This document shows positions 35,641-43,739 of a DNA stretch of 64,000 nt, piece by piece. The notes below the pieces were generated by a model. It ran no database searches. It was not told the origin of the DNA and saw only the letters and a list, made by a program, of their open reading frames with translations. The position numbers and the translations under genes were made by a program. The stretch comes from Peptostreptococcus sp. D1. Lineage in GTDB: Bacteria > Bacillota > Clostridia > Peptostreptococcales > Peptostreptococcaceae. Numbering within the stretch: position 1 is the first letter of the stretch; the number at the start of each line of letters is the position of its first letter. The stretch lies in the NCBI RefSeq assembly GCF_900112955.1, contig NZ_FONP01000005.1, forward strand, positions 62,001 through 126,000, given 5' to 3'.

Positions 35641-36444
35641 CTATTTATTCGACATTCTCACAGACTTATCTATACATGACAAAACTCCTTTGATAACTGA
35701 ATTTCTCATTCCGAACTCCTCCAATGTAGCGACAGCTTCTATTGTCGTTCCGCCAGGCGAACAAACCATATCCTTTAATTCTCCTGGATGCTTGCCTGTA
35801 TCCATTACCATTTTTGCAGCTCCTAGAACAGTTTGTGCCGCAAACTTATATGCCTGTGCTCTCGGCATTCCCGAAAGAACTGCTGCATCAGCCATTGCCT
35901 CTATAAACATAAAAACATATGCCGGTCCAGACCCACTTACTCCTACAACTGCATCCATCAACGATTCAGCTATTACCTCTGCCCTTCCAAAGGAATTGAA
36001 AATATTTAATACTTGTCTCAAGCCTTCATCATCCACATTTGAATTTTTACACAATGCAGACATCGCTTCTCCAACAAGAGCAGGCGTATTAGGCATAACT
36101 CTAATTATTTTTTTGTCATTACCTATTATCGATTCTATAACATCAATTGAAACTGCCGCAGCAATGGATACAACAATTTTTTCACCAGTTATTACTTCTT
36201 TAACACTCTGCATCACATCTCCAATAATGTTTGGCTTGACAGCAAAAATAACTACATCTCCAAACCCAACAGCCTCTTTTGAATCAGCTGTAGCATTTAC
36301 ACCAAGCTCTGCCTTGACTGCCTCCAGGCTAGGCTCATAAAGATCAGATATCATAATGTCGCCCGGAGAAACAACTCCAGACTTTATTACTCCACCTAAC
36401 ATTGCCTTTCCCATATTTCCTGCACCTATAAAGCTCAATTTCAT
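35641..36444 (-). CDS. proC: Pyrroline-5-carboxylate reductase
   Basis: A 267-aa enzyme reducing 1-pyrroline-5-carboxylate to proline with NAD(P)H. The N-terminal Rossmann motif is FIGAGNMGKAMLGG. The C-terminal helical domain carries the family signature GSGPAYVFMFIEAMADAA and SPGGTTIEA. It lies downstream of hypD, whose product forms P5C from hydroxyproline, so it probably completes hydroxyproline-to-proline conversion for Stickland fermentation. A terminator and a 41-bp repeat array separate it from hypD, suggesting its own promoter. Confidence 0.96.
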   Translation of the reverse strand: MKLSFIGAGNMGKAMLGGVIKSGVVSPGDIMISDLYEPSLEAVKAELGVNATADSKEAVGFGDVVIFAVKPNIIGDVMQSVKEVITGEKIVVSIAAAVSIDVIESIIGNDKKIIRVMPNTPALVGEAMSALCKNSNVDDEGLRQVLNIFNSFGRAEVIAESLMDAVVGVSGSGPAYVFMFIEAMADAAVLSGMPRAQAYKFAAQTVLGAAKMVMDTGKHPGELKDMVCSPGGTTIEAVATLEEFGMRNSVIKGVLSCIDKSVRMSNK

Positions 36445-36461
36445 AATAATTCTCCCCTCCT

Positions 36462-36584
36462 ATTAATATCTATAGCTTAACTTTATCACATAGTCAGTTT
36501 TTACTAATATCTATGATTCAATTTTACCACATAGTCAGTTTTTACTAATATCTATGATTCAATTTTACCACATAGTCAATTTTT
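36462..36584. repeat. 41-bp tandem repeat, three copies, in the proC leader
   Basis: Units at 36462-36502, 36503-36543 and 36544-36584; the last two differ at one base and the first at several. Read on the minus strand each unit contains a TGACTATGTG and an ATAGATATTA, so each could carry a weak promoter or protein site. Confidence 0.9.
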
Positions 36585-36604
36585 ATCAATATAATCATTT
36601 AAAA

Positions 36605-36640
36605 TAAATAAGTCGGAATCTAAATATTAAATTCCGACTC
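36605..36640 (-). terminator. Terminator after hypD
   Basis: AGTCGGAAT (36611-36619) pairs with ATTCCGACT (36631-36639), and a T-rich stretch follows on the minus strand. Confidence 0.75.
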
Positions 36641-36657
36641 ATAAGATTCTTCAATCA

Positions 36658-39027
36658 TTAAAATGTTTGCTCAGTTCTATTTATTATTTCGTCCTGAAGT
36701 GCTCTACTCAAATTGTTGAAGTGATCACTATACCCTGCAACTCTAACTATCAAATCCTTGTAAGCATCTGGATTTTTCTGTGCTTCCAGCAATACATTTC
36801 TATCAAACACATTAAATTGAATATGATGTCCATCCATATTGAAATAAGCTCTTATTAGGCTTGCCATGTTGTCCAAGCCTTCCTCTCCAACTACAACTGA
36901 TGGCGCAAATCTTTGATTCAACAATGTTCCACCAGTCTTTAGATGATCCATCTTGGCACAAGACTTGATAACAGCAGTTGGACCATTTGTATCTCCACCC
37001 TTTTCTGGTGAAATACCCTCAGAAACCGGCACGTGAGCCAATCTTCCGTTTGGAGATGCATTCATTACTTCACCAAAGTATACATGACAAGTTGTTGGAA
37101 GCATATTTATTCTATACCTGCCACCAGTAGCTGTTGGTCTATCTGTAATCGCATCATAATATAATTTAAACACTGATTTCATTATATCATCAGCATAATC
37201 GTCATCATTTCCGTACTTAGGTGTTTTGTTCTTTACCATATTCAGTATATTCTCATAGCCTTCAAAGTTGGCATCTATTGCATCTAATAATGTTCCCATA
37301 TCAAATTTTTTCTTGTCAAACACGTTGTACTTGATTGCAGATAAGCTATCAGTAATAGTCCCAGTACCAACTCCTTGAATATATCTAGTGTTGTATCTAG
37401 CACCACCTCTTTGATAATCCATCGCCTTTTCAATACAATCATCAACTATTACTGAAATAAGCGGAGCTGGAGCGTGCTTTGCATATATATTTTCAATTAT
37501 AGAGTTACCCTTCATCTTTATATCGATAAAGTGATTTAACTGCTTTGAGAATGCCTCGAATAACTCATCATAGCTCATAAAGCTTCTAGGATCGCCGGTT
37601 TCAAGACCTATCTTCTTTCCAGTTTGAGGATCTATTCCATTGTATAGAGTTATTTCAAGTATCTTTGGAATATTCATATAGCCAGTCAAAACATACGCTT
37701 CCTTTCCAAAGCATCCTGTTTCAACACAACCACTGCTTCCTCCACATCTTGCATCTTCAAGTGTTTTACCAGCCTCCAATAATTCCTGAACGATTGCGTC
37801 AGTATTGTAAAACGCAGGCTGACCCCATCCCTTTCTAGAAATTTCACATGCTCTTTTTAGAAATTTTTGAGGAGTCTTTCTACTTATTTGAACATTTGAG
37901 CTAGGCTGAAGCAGCTTCATTTCATCCATAGTGTCCAAAATTATGTAGCTTACCTCATTAACACCATTTTGACCATCTGGAGTTATACCACCAGTGTTGA
38001 TATTTGCAAAATCAGTATAGGTTGCACTTTCCTTTAATGTTATACCAACCTTTGGAGGTGCTGGCTGATTATTGAATTTTACCCAAAAGCACTCCATCAG
38101 CTCCTGAGCCCTTTCTCTATCTAACACACCTTCTTCAACATCCTTTTCATAGAAAGGATTTAAATGCTGATCCAATCTACCAGGGCTGTAAGCATCCCAT
38201 ATATTTAACTCTGTAGTAACACCAACGTGAACAAACCAATACATCTGTAGAGCCTGGTGGAAGGTTTGAGGCTTGTGTGCCGGCACTACATCACAGTTTT
38301 CAGCTATCAGCAATAAATCTGCCTTTCTCTGAGGATCGCCGGTTTGCGCCGCCATTTCTCTGGCTTTTTCAGCATATCTCTTTCCATATATTATCATTGC
38401 ATCACAGGCTATTGCCATTGCATCCAAGTCAGTCTTTTTATTGTATGCATCCACATCATTTACAAAATCAATTCTTGCTATTCTATCTTCTATTTTCTTT
38501 TTGAAATCCAAAAATCCCAAATTATAGAAGCTATTACCACCAACAGTATGCCCTGGTGCTCTCTGTTCCATAAATTCAGTAAACATACCAGCTTCATAGC
38601 AATCCAACCATTCCTGGCCAACTGAGCTTATTATCCTATTTCTTATTTGTCTACCCTTCCAGAAAGGTATGATCAATTCCTCTTGAATTTTCATATCCTC
38701 CTCTGAAACCTTGAAGCTTACTAGCTCTCTATCGTTCATTACCCTCATATCCTCCAATGAGTGGCAGCATTGATCTGGATAAGTAGGAGCCCCCTGAGGT
38801 CCATCACCTTTTTCTCCAACTATCAATTCGTTTTCGTTTATGCATAGAGATCTGTTTTCCATATAGTACTTAAAGGCTTTCGCTCTTAGTATTGGAGTTT
38901 CAACACTTCCTTCAAATTTTTTGTAGGCCTCAGTCATCAAAACCGCTCTTTCAATGCTGATATATGGCTGTGCCTCTGTACTTTGCTTTCTCAGCTTTCT
39001 AGTTCTCTCAAAACTTCCTCTTTCCAT
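36658..39027 (-). CDS. hypD: trans-4-hydroxy-L-proline dehydratase (glycyl radical enzyme)
   Basis: A 789-aa glycyl radical enzyme that removes water from trans-4-hydroxyproline, giving 1-pyrroline-5-carboxylate. The glycyl radical loop is RVAGYSDHF near the C-terminus. The thiyl cysteine region is SSGCVETGCFGKEAY, in which GCVETGCF is characteristic of HypD among pyruvate-formate-lyase-like enzymes. ATG 39027 behind GGAGG gives exactly the length usual for HypD; the longer in-frame ORF starting at 39069 would overlap the activase gene. Its neighbours are a radical-SAM activase and proC, the expected pathway partners. Confidence 0.92.
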   Translation of the reverse strand: MERGSFERTRKLRKQSTEAQPYISIERAVLMTEAYKKFEGSVETPILRAKAFKYYMENRSLCINENELIVGEKGDGPQGAPTYPDQCCHSLEDMRVMNDRELVSFKVSEEDMKIQEELIIPFWKGRQIRNRIISSVGQEWLDCYEAGMFTEFMEQRAPGHTVGGNSFYNLGFLDFKKKIEDRIARIDFVNDVDAYNKKTDLDAMAIACDAMIIYGKRYAEKAREMAAQTGDPQRKADLLLIAENCDVVPAHKPQTFHQALQMYWFVHVGVTTELNIWDAYSPGRLDQHLNPFYEKDVEEGVLDRERAQELMECFWVKFNNQPAPPKVGITLKESATYTDFANINTGGITPDGQNGVNEVSYIILDTMDEMKLLQPSSNVQISRKTPQKFLKRACEISRKGWGQPAFYNTDAIVQELLEAGKTLEDARCGGSSGCVETGCFGKEAYVLTGYMNIPKILEITLYNGIDPQTGKKIGLETGDPRSFMSYDELFEAFSKQLNHFIDIKMKGNSIIENIYAKHAPAPLISVIVDDCIEKAMDYQRGGARYNTRYIQGVGTGTITDSLSAIKYNVFDKKKFDMGTLLDAIDANFEGYENILNMVKNKTPKYGNDDDYADDIMKSVFKLYYDAITDRPTATGGRYRINMLPTTCHVYFGEVMNASPNGRLAHVPVSEGISPEKGGDTNGPTAVIKSCAKMDHLKTGGTLLNQRFAPSVVVGEEGLDNMASLIRAYFNMDGHHIQFNVFDRNVLLEAQKNPDAYKDLIVRVAGYSDHFNNLSRALQDEIINRTEQTF

Positions 39028-39031
39028 ATTC

Positions 39032-39943
39032 CTAACCTCCAATCTTAATCTTAAAGCTTGCTTTTTCAAATAAGCCTTTTATTTCTTCTAGTTTTTGCTC
39101 ACTCGGCTTTGAAAATTGACTTCCACAATACTCTACACCAAGCTTGTTATATTTATTCATCATAATATCATGATATGGCAAAAGATTAACATATTTCACT
39201 CTAATCCCGTTTAATATATTTATAATTTTCAACATTTCCTCGTTATTTTCAGATACATTTACCCCTTCAATTAACGGAATCCTTATGTTGATATTAGCTC
39301 CAACAGAGCTCAAATATTTCAAATTATCCAAAATCATCTCGTTTGATTTTCCGGTAAATTTTCTATGCTTTACATCATCTGCCAGCTTTATATCATATAA
39401 GAAAAGATCCACCTTGTTATAAATTCTTTCATAGCTGGACCTTGGCGCATAGCCACAGGTATCAATCGCCACACTAATCCCCTTGCTATTACATTTTTTG
39501 ATTAGCTTTTCGATATAATCGATATCTTGGCACATTACTTCGCCACCTGATAGTGTTACACCACCACCAGATTCATCATAAAACATCGAATCCTTCTCTA
39601 TCTCCTTTAACAGCTCTTCGACAGTATACGATTTTCCCACAAGCTCTCTGGCATTGTTGAGGCACCAATCTATGCACTCACCACATAACTCGCATTTCTC
39701 TGCCATTCTGCCAATAGAATCGTTTTCAAAATATACAGCATTACTCTTACATTTTTCAATACACATACCACAGATTGAGCATTTTTCCCTATCGTACATG
39801 AAATCCATACAGTAGCTCTGGCTTTCCGGATTATGGCACCATAGACATTCCAGTGGACATCCTTTGAAAAACACTGTTGTCCTTATTCCCGGTCCATCAT
39901 GTATACTGCATTTTTGAATATTTATAATTAATGGTTCCTTCAA
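39032..39943 (-). CDS. HypD-activating enzyme (radical SAM glycyl radical activase)
   Basis: About 303 aa. It installs the glycyl radical on HypD. The radical-SAM cluster motif is GCPLECLWC (CxxxCxxC) within SIHDGPGIRTTVFFKG. An inserted ferredoxin domain has two CxxCxxCxxxC sets (CSICGMCIEKC, CELCGECIDWC), as in other GRE activases with auxiliary clusters. The start is a TTG; 39943 is preferred because GGTGG precedes it and homologues begin just before NIQKCSIHDGPG, but a TTG at 39961 is possible. Its stop is four bases from the hypD ATG. Confidence 0.9.
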   Translation of the reverse strand: MKEPLIINIQKCSIHDGPGIRTTVFFKGCPLECLWCHNPESQSYCMDFMYDREKCSICGMCIEKCKSNAVYFENDSIGRMAEKCELCGECIDWCLNNARELVGKSYTVEELLKEIEKDSMFYDESGGGVTLSGGEVMCQDIDYIEKLIKKCNSKGISVAIDTCGYAPRSSYERIYNKVDLFLYDIKLADDVKHRKFTGKSNEMILDNLKYLSSVGANINIRIPLIEGVNVSENNEEMLKIINILNGIRVKYVNLLPYHDIMMNKYNKLGVEYCGSQFSKPSEQKLEEIKGLFEKASFKIKIGG

Positions 39944-39996
39944 ATCACCACCCACCTTCAATTAAACAAAGCATTAAACAAAGTATCAAACAACTT

Positions 39997-40050
39997 TATG
40001 TTACTATATTAACATAATTAATTATATTTGTCTATATTTAAAAATATAGA
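39997..40050 (-). promoter_or_regulatory. Promoter of the HypD operon with two overlapping palindromes
   Basis: Minus-strand TAGACA (40034-40029) and TAATAT (40011-40006) are 17 bp apart. The palindrome TATGTTA-N6-TAACATA (39997-40016) covers the -10. The palindrome TCTATATTT-AA-AAATATAGA (40031-40050) covers the -35. Both are well placed for a repressor. Confidence 0.6.
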
Positions 40051-40077
40051 TTTAATTTTTTACAATATTAATACAAA

Positions 40078-40127
40078 GACTGCCACATTCCATAAATAAT
40101 AAATAATTTATAATGGATGTGACAGTC
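40078..40127 (-). terminator. Terminator of pilus island 1
   Basis: GACTGCCACATTCCAT pairs with ATGGATGTGACAGTC with small bulges; a T-rich tail follows on the minus strand, just beyond the sortase stop. Confidence 0.75.
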
Positions 40128-40135
40128 TGTCAAAA

Positions 40136-41149
40136 TTAGTAACCGTCGATATTTTGTTTTCTTTTTTTCTTCTTTTTTTTGTATCTCAATAAACATATAA
40201 TAAGCATAAACAGAAAAATCGCCACAACTATAGCCATTTTCAGAAGTCCATCCATACCATTTTTCTCAGCCTCTTTTTTCTTTTCAGCTTCACTATACGG
40301 TATTCTATGACCTCTTACTAAAAGTCTATGAGTATTAATCATATATGGAGTACATGTCAGAAGCGTTACATAATCCCTTCCCTCTGTAATCGCCAGCTCC
40401 GAAAAGCTTGAAGGCTCAACCACGCTAATATTGTCTACCCTATATGCAAGTGTTTGCTTAATATTGGTAATAAAAAACTTATCTCCTTTTTTCATTTTAT
40501 TTAGGTCAGTAAAAAGTCTGTTATTTGGAATACCCGAATGTGCTGTAAGGACAGCGTGAGTTCCATTTCCACCAATTGGAAGAGAAGTACCCTCCATATG
40601 CCCCACACCTTTTTGCAAAACCGACTCCGATGTGCCTGCATAAATTGGTAAATCTTCGTTTATCTTGGGAATTGATATATGCCCTATTTTTTCGTGAACC
40701 TCCAGCATTCTAGCATACTCCATTCTCCCCTTATCTAAAGCTTCTTTTTTGTATGGATCTGAAAAATTATTTGAATGCAGAGAATCATTATATCCACTTG
40801 CAAGGGCAATCCTCTTTTTTACTTCCTCCGGTTCAATATTTTTCACATCTGAATCGAAATTATGAATATTTTGGCTCGAAACATATCTGTAGTACATTTG
40901 GCTGACAAACGGATATATAACTACCAACACCCCAATGAGAATAATGATATTAACTACTCTATTTATAAGACTGCTCTTCTTTGCCTTTGCCTTCATAGCA
41001 CCGCTCTTTTTGTCACTATTTTCATTATTATTTTTACTTTTCTTTTCATTATTAATATATTTTTCGTTATTAATATATTTTTTATTATTAGTATATTTTC
41101 TATTACTAATTTTTTCATATGTATTTACATTTTCGTCTCCCATTTCCAT
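40136..41149 (-). CDS. Class C (pilin-polymerising) sortase, island 1
   Basis: A 337-aa membrane transpeptidase that cross-links backbone pilins. After a polar N-terminus rich in Asn/Lys repeats there is a membrane helix (about 65-85), the flexible lid motif DPY, a catalytic His in LTAHSG, Cys in TLLTCTPY and Arg in HRLLVRG. A second helix and a poly-lysine tail end the protein. It is the last gene of island 1 and the only sortase in it. Its closest relative here is the first sortase of island 2. Confidence 0.95.
   Translation of the reverse strand: MEMGDENVNTYEKISNRKYTNNKKYINNEKYINNEKKSKNNNENSDKKSGAMKAKAKKSSLINRVVNIIILIGVLVVIYPFVSQMYYRYVSSQNIHNFDSDVKNIEPEEVKKRIALASGYNDSLHSNNFSDPYKKEALDKGRMEYARMLEVHEKIGHISIPKINEDLPIYAGTSESVLQKGVGHMEGTSLPIGGNGTHAVLTAHSGIPNNRLFTDLNKMKKGDKFFITNIKQTLAYRVDNISVVEPSSFSELAITEGRDYVTLLTCTPYMINTHRLLVRGHRIPYSEAEKKKEAEKNGMDGLLKMAIVVAIFLFMLIICLLRYKKKKKKRKQNIDGY
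41049..41102. repeat. In-frame 18-bp repeat in the sortase N-terminus
   Basis: Three units (41049-41066, 41067-41084, 41085-41102) encode KYINNE-like hexapeptides in the cytoplasmic N-terminal region of the island 1 sortase. The first two units differ only at their last two bases. Confidence 0.8.
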
Positions 41150-41191
41150 ATTTATTTCCTTTATCAGTATTAAATGAATTCACTTCAGATG

Positions 41192-41851
41192 TTATTTTTT
41201 ATAAATCCTATATCCAAATGCCATAAGAATTATACCCGAGCCCAAAATCGGATAAATCATCCAATCCCCAGTTTTTATTATATACTTACCACCATTATTA
41301 TGATTTTCTTTCACATTTTTATCCTTGAAAGCTTTATTAGCTTCTTCCTTGTCATCTCTACGATCGTCTTTTTTTTCCGGAAAATACGATTTCGAATTTA
41401 CATTGAGACTCGTATTAGAAGCTGCTGTTATTACCAAAGGAACACCTGTTTTATCAGCAATCCATTTTCCACTAGCCTTTTTTATCTCAGTAACATAATA
41501 TGTTCCTGGCTCCAAATTCTTTATAACTGTTTTGCCATTTGTATCAGTTGGAATACTAATTCTTAATGCTCCATATTTATCGTATTTCTTGATTAAATCA
41601 TCCAAGGATTTTGCCGACAATTCATTTACTAATTCTTTTTTCTTTTCATCTGACAATTTTGTTTCATGTCCTATTTTCAATAGTCCGTAAATAATTCCAT
41701 CAAGTTTTTTGCTATCCCTTCCATTTATCCTATTAATCGTTTTTGTAATAGTCACTGCAGTCAAATCAGAAGCACTTGAATTATTTATCGTAAATGCTGT
41801 AAATATTGAAGCTACAATCAACAAACCAAAAATATATTTTATTTTCTTCAT
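41192..41851 (-). CDS. Small anchor/basal pilin, island 1
   Basis: A 219-aa exported protein with a signal peptide, one SpaA-type domain (ITKTINRINGR, EPGTYYVTEIKKASGKW) and a charged linker (EKKDDRRDDKEEANK) that leads to IIKTGD at about 191, a membrane helix and a basic tail. The sorting motif lacks the usual proline. Its position after the backbone pilin and its single domain fit a basal pilin that links the fibre to the wall. The ATG at 41851 follows GAGGGG. It is a paralogue of the 302-aa protein in island 2, without the extra Cna-B domain. Confidence 0.85.
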   Translation of the reverse strand: MKKIKYIFGLLIVASIFTAFTINNSSASDLTAVTITKTINRINGRDSKKLDGIIYGLLKIGHETKLSDEKKKELVNELSAKSLDDLIKKYDKYGALRISIPTDTNGKTVIKNLEPGTYYVTEIKKASGKWIADKTGVPLVITAASNTSLNVNSKSYFPEKKDDRRDDKEEANKAFKDKNVKENHNNGGKYIIKTGDWMIYPILGSGIILMAFGYRIYKK

Positions 41852-41926
41852 ATTTAATCCCCTCACAATTCAAATTTTAAGCTGTATTAGCTTAAACGCT
41901 CTATTTACTTAAACACTATTTCAATT

Positions 41927-41967
41927 CTTCAATAAAATACTGAAAAAATTTCAGTATTTTATTGAAG
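41927..41967. other. Perfect intercistronic hairpin between backbone and anchor pilin genes, island 1
   Basis: CTTCAATAAAATACTGAAA (41927-41945), a three-base loop and its exact complement (41949-41967). No T run follows on the minus strand, so it is unlikely to be a simple terminator; mRNA stabilisation or processing is more likely. A second small hairpin (GGATGAC/GTCATCC) adjoins it. Confidence 0.85.
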
Positions 41968-42007
41968 GGATGACTTTGTCATCCACTTCTATATATAAAA
42001 GCTATTA

Positions 42008-42138
42008 TTATGCAATAGAATTTCTATAATACAAAATTCCTAGATTATAAAGCCTTTATAACATAATGCTTTAATATAATACTTTAATATAATACTTTAA
42101 TATAAAATTTTGTATATAGCTTTTGTATTATAAAATCA
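42008..42138. repeat. Echo of the pilin 3' end, 12-bp inverted arms and 13-bp repeats
   Basis: AGAAATTCTATTGCATAA, read on the minus strand at about 42007-42024, is nearly the same as the pilin's own end (AGAAATTCTAATGCATAG). Next to it TATAATACAAAA (42025-42036) pairs with TTTTGTATTATA at 42121-42132. Between the arms are three 13-bp units (42070-42082, 42083-42095, 42096-42108). Confidence 0.65.
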
Positions 42139-43617
42139 CTATGCATTAGAATTTCTTTTCTTTATATACAAGCCTATTCCTACTATTACAGCACCTGCAA
42201 TAACAACTATTGCAGAACCTATTCCACCAGTCTGTGGTATAGTTACCTTATTATTGTTGATAACATCCGGATTTACTGGCTTTGGTTCTATTTCGTCCGG
42301 TGTCTGATTATAGCTAGTTTTATTTACTGTAAATTTCTTCGGTGTAGCATCCAAAGCATATCCTTCTGGAGCTTTCTTTTCTATTATTTCATAGTCAGAG
42401 GATGCTATCTCATTCGTATCCCCCTTCTTACCATATGGTAATCCCTTGATGTCTATTATTCCATCAGCTCCTGATTTAAATATAGTTGCTTGATCCTCTG
42501 TATCGACAAATGAAGCTTCACCTTGTTCGTTGATTTTTACATACTTATTTTCTCCAAATTTCTTGACGATAAACTCTGCATCCTTGAGAACTTTATTCTC
42601 GTTTACAGACCTCTTAACAAATCTTTTACCACCTGTGTGCAGCTCTGGATTTTCCGGTTTCTTTTTCTTAGTATTATCTGATGAGTGTCCATATTCTAAT
42701 TCTACCTCGTTTGGATTTATTGCTCCGAGTATCGCATCCGCATTAATAGTCGAATCAAAGGTTATTTTTATTTTGTCTCCAGCCTTAAGAGTCTTAATAT
42801 ATTCAGGAACAAATGAAACCTCAATCTTGGCTCCCTTATCACCAGCTATAGCTTCTGTATAAGTATTTGCAGACTTTGCAATCAGCTCATTATTCTTAAA
42901 TACCTTCAGATTACCCTTATATGTTAAGCCTTTTGTCAATTGATCGGTATACTTAAGTACATGGTATTTATCTATTCCCTCTGGCATATTAGATTCAATA
43001 ATAAATGGTTTTATTTCTCCTATACCAACAGTATCATGCATATTACCTGATTCTGTTACAGATTTATTGATTGTAGGCTCATCTATAGTATTTTTGGGAT
43101 AAACATGTAATGCATCCTGTCCCTTTGTGAATTTTCCACCATCAGCCTTATAAACAGGTAGTGTTACAGTAACAGCCACAGACTTTGCCGGCAATTTATC
43201 ACCGTATTTATTTTTCAGCTTTGTTTTAGCCTTATTTTCTTCAATAACATAGGTACCTGCTGGAAGCTCAAATTTCACAGTGCCGTCTGGACCAGTAGCA
43301 CCCTCAGCCTTTACTACTCCATTTAATTTTGCCTCATACCAAACACCTTCTACAGGCTCTGTCTCAACATTTGCACCAAAATACTTTTTAAATTCCTCAG
43401 AAGAAAATCCTTTACCGGTATACTTAGTCGCACCATCGGCACCTACAGCTCCACCTTCTCTTATTACAATATTTTGGTCTTTAAACAATACCTTGTGTAC
43501 AACCACATCATACGTTTCTTCTGCACTAGCTGCAGCAAAGACTCTGCCAAATGGCAAAACAATTGACAGCACCATCGCCAAAGCCATAATCAAACTTAAT
43601 AACTTGAATTTTTTCAT
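42139..43617 (-). CDS. Backbone (major) pilin, island 1
   Basis: A 492-aa SpaA/FimA-like major pilin: signal peptide (about 1-30), N-terminal Cna-B-like domain, pilin motif VYPKN at 172-176 with Lys175 as the likely polymerisation residue, isopeptide-forming central domains, an E-box-like YEIIEKKAPEGY and the sorting signal IPQTGG at about 460 with a helix and KKRN tail. The class C sortase downstream would join Lys175 to the IPQT threonine of the next subunit. It is a paralogue of the island 2 backbone. Confidence 0.95.
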   Translation of the reverse strand: MKKFKLLSLIMALAMVLSIVLPFGRVFAAASAEETYDVVVHKVLFKDQNIVIREGGAVGADGATKYTGKGFSSEEFKKYFGANVETEPVEGVWYEAKLNGVVKAEGATGPDGTVKFELPAGTYVIEENKAKTKLKNKYGDKLPAKSVAVTVTLPVYKADGGKFTKGQDALHVYPKNTIDEPTINKSVTESGNMHDTVGIGEIKPFIIESNMPEGIDKYHVLKYTDQLTKGLTYKGNLKVFKNNELIAKSANTYTEAIAGDKGAKIEVSFVPEYIKTLKAGDKIKITFDSTINADAILGAINPNEVELEYGHSSDNTKKKKPENPELHTGGKRFVKRSVNENKVLKDAEFIVKKFGENKYVKINEQGEASFVDTEDQATIFKSGADGIIDIKGLPYGKKGDTNEIASSDYEIIEKKAPEGYALDATPKKFTVNKTSYNQTPDEIEPKPVNPDVINNNKVTIPQTGGIGSAIVVIAGAVIVGIGLYIKKRNSNA

Positions 43618-43739
43618 AATATCCTCCCCTTTTTTTAAGTTATTTATATATAATTTATATATTTAGTTAATTTATATATATTTAATTAGTCTAAAAATTA
43701 ATAAATATCATATATTAATGGCTAATACCCTTTTGATTT

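Noticed and set aside
36658-39027. Pyruvate formate-lyase or choline trimethylamine-lyase
   Set aside because: The cysteine loop GCVETGCFG, the length and the proC neighbour fit HypD; no microcompartment or formate genes are present.
41927-41967. Intrinsic terminator between pilin and anchor genes
   Set aside because: The stem is perfect but no T run follows in the direction of transcription, so it is listed as an intercistronic hairpin.
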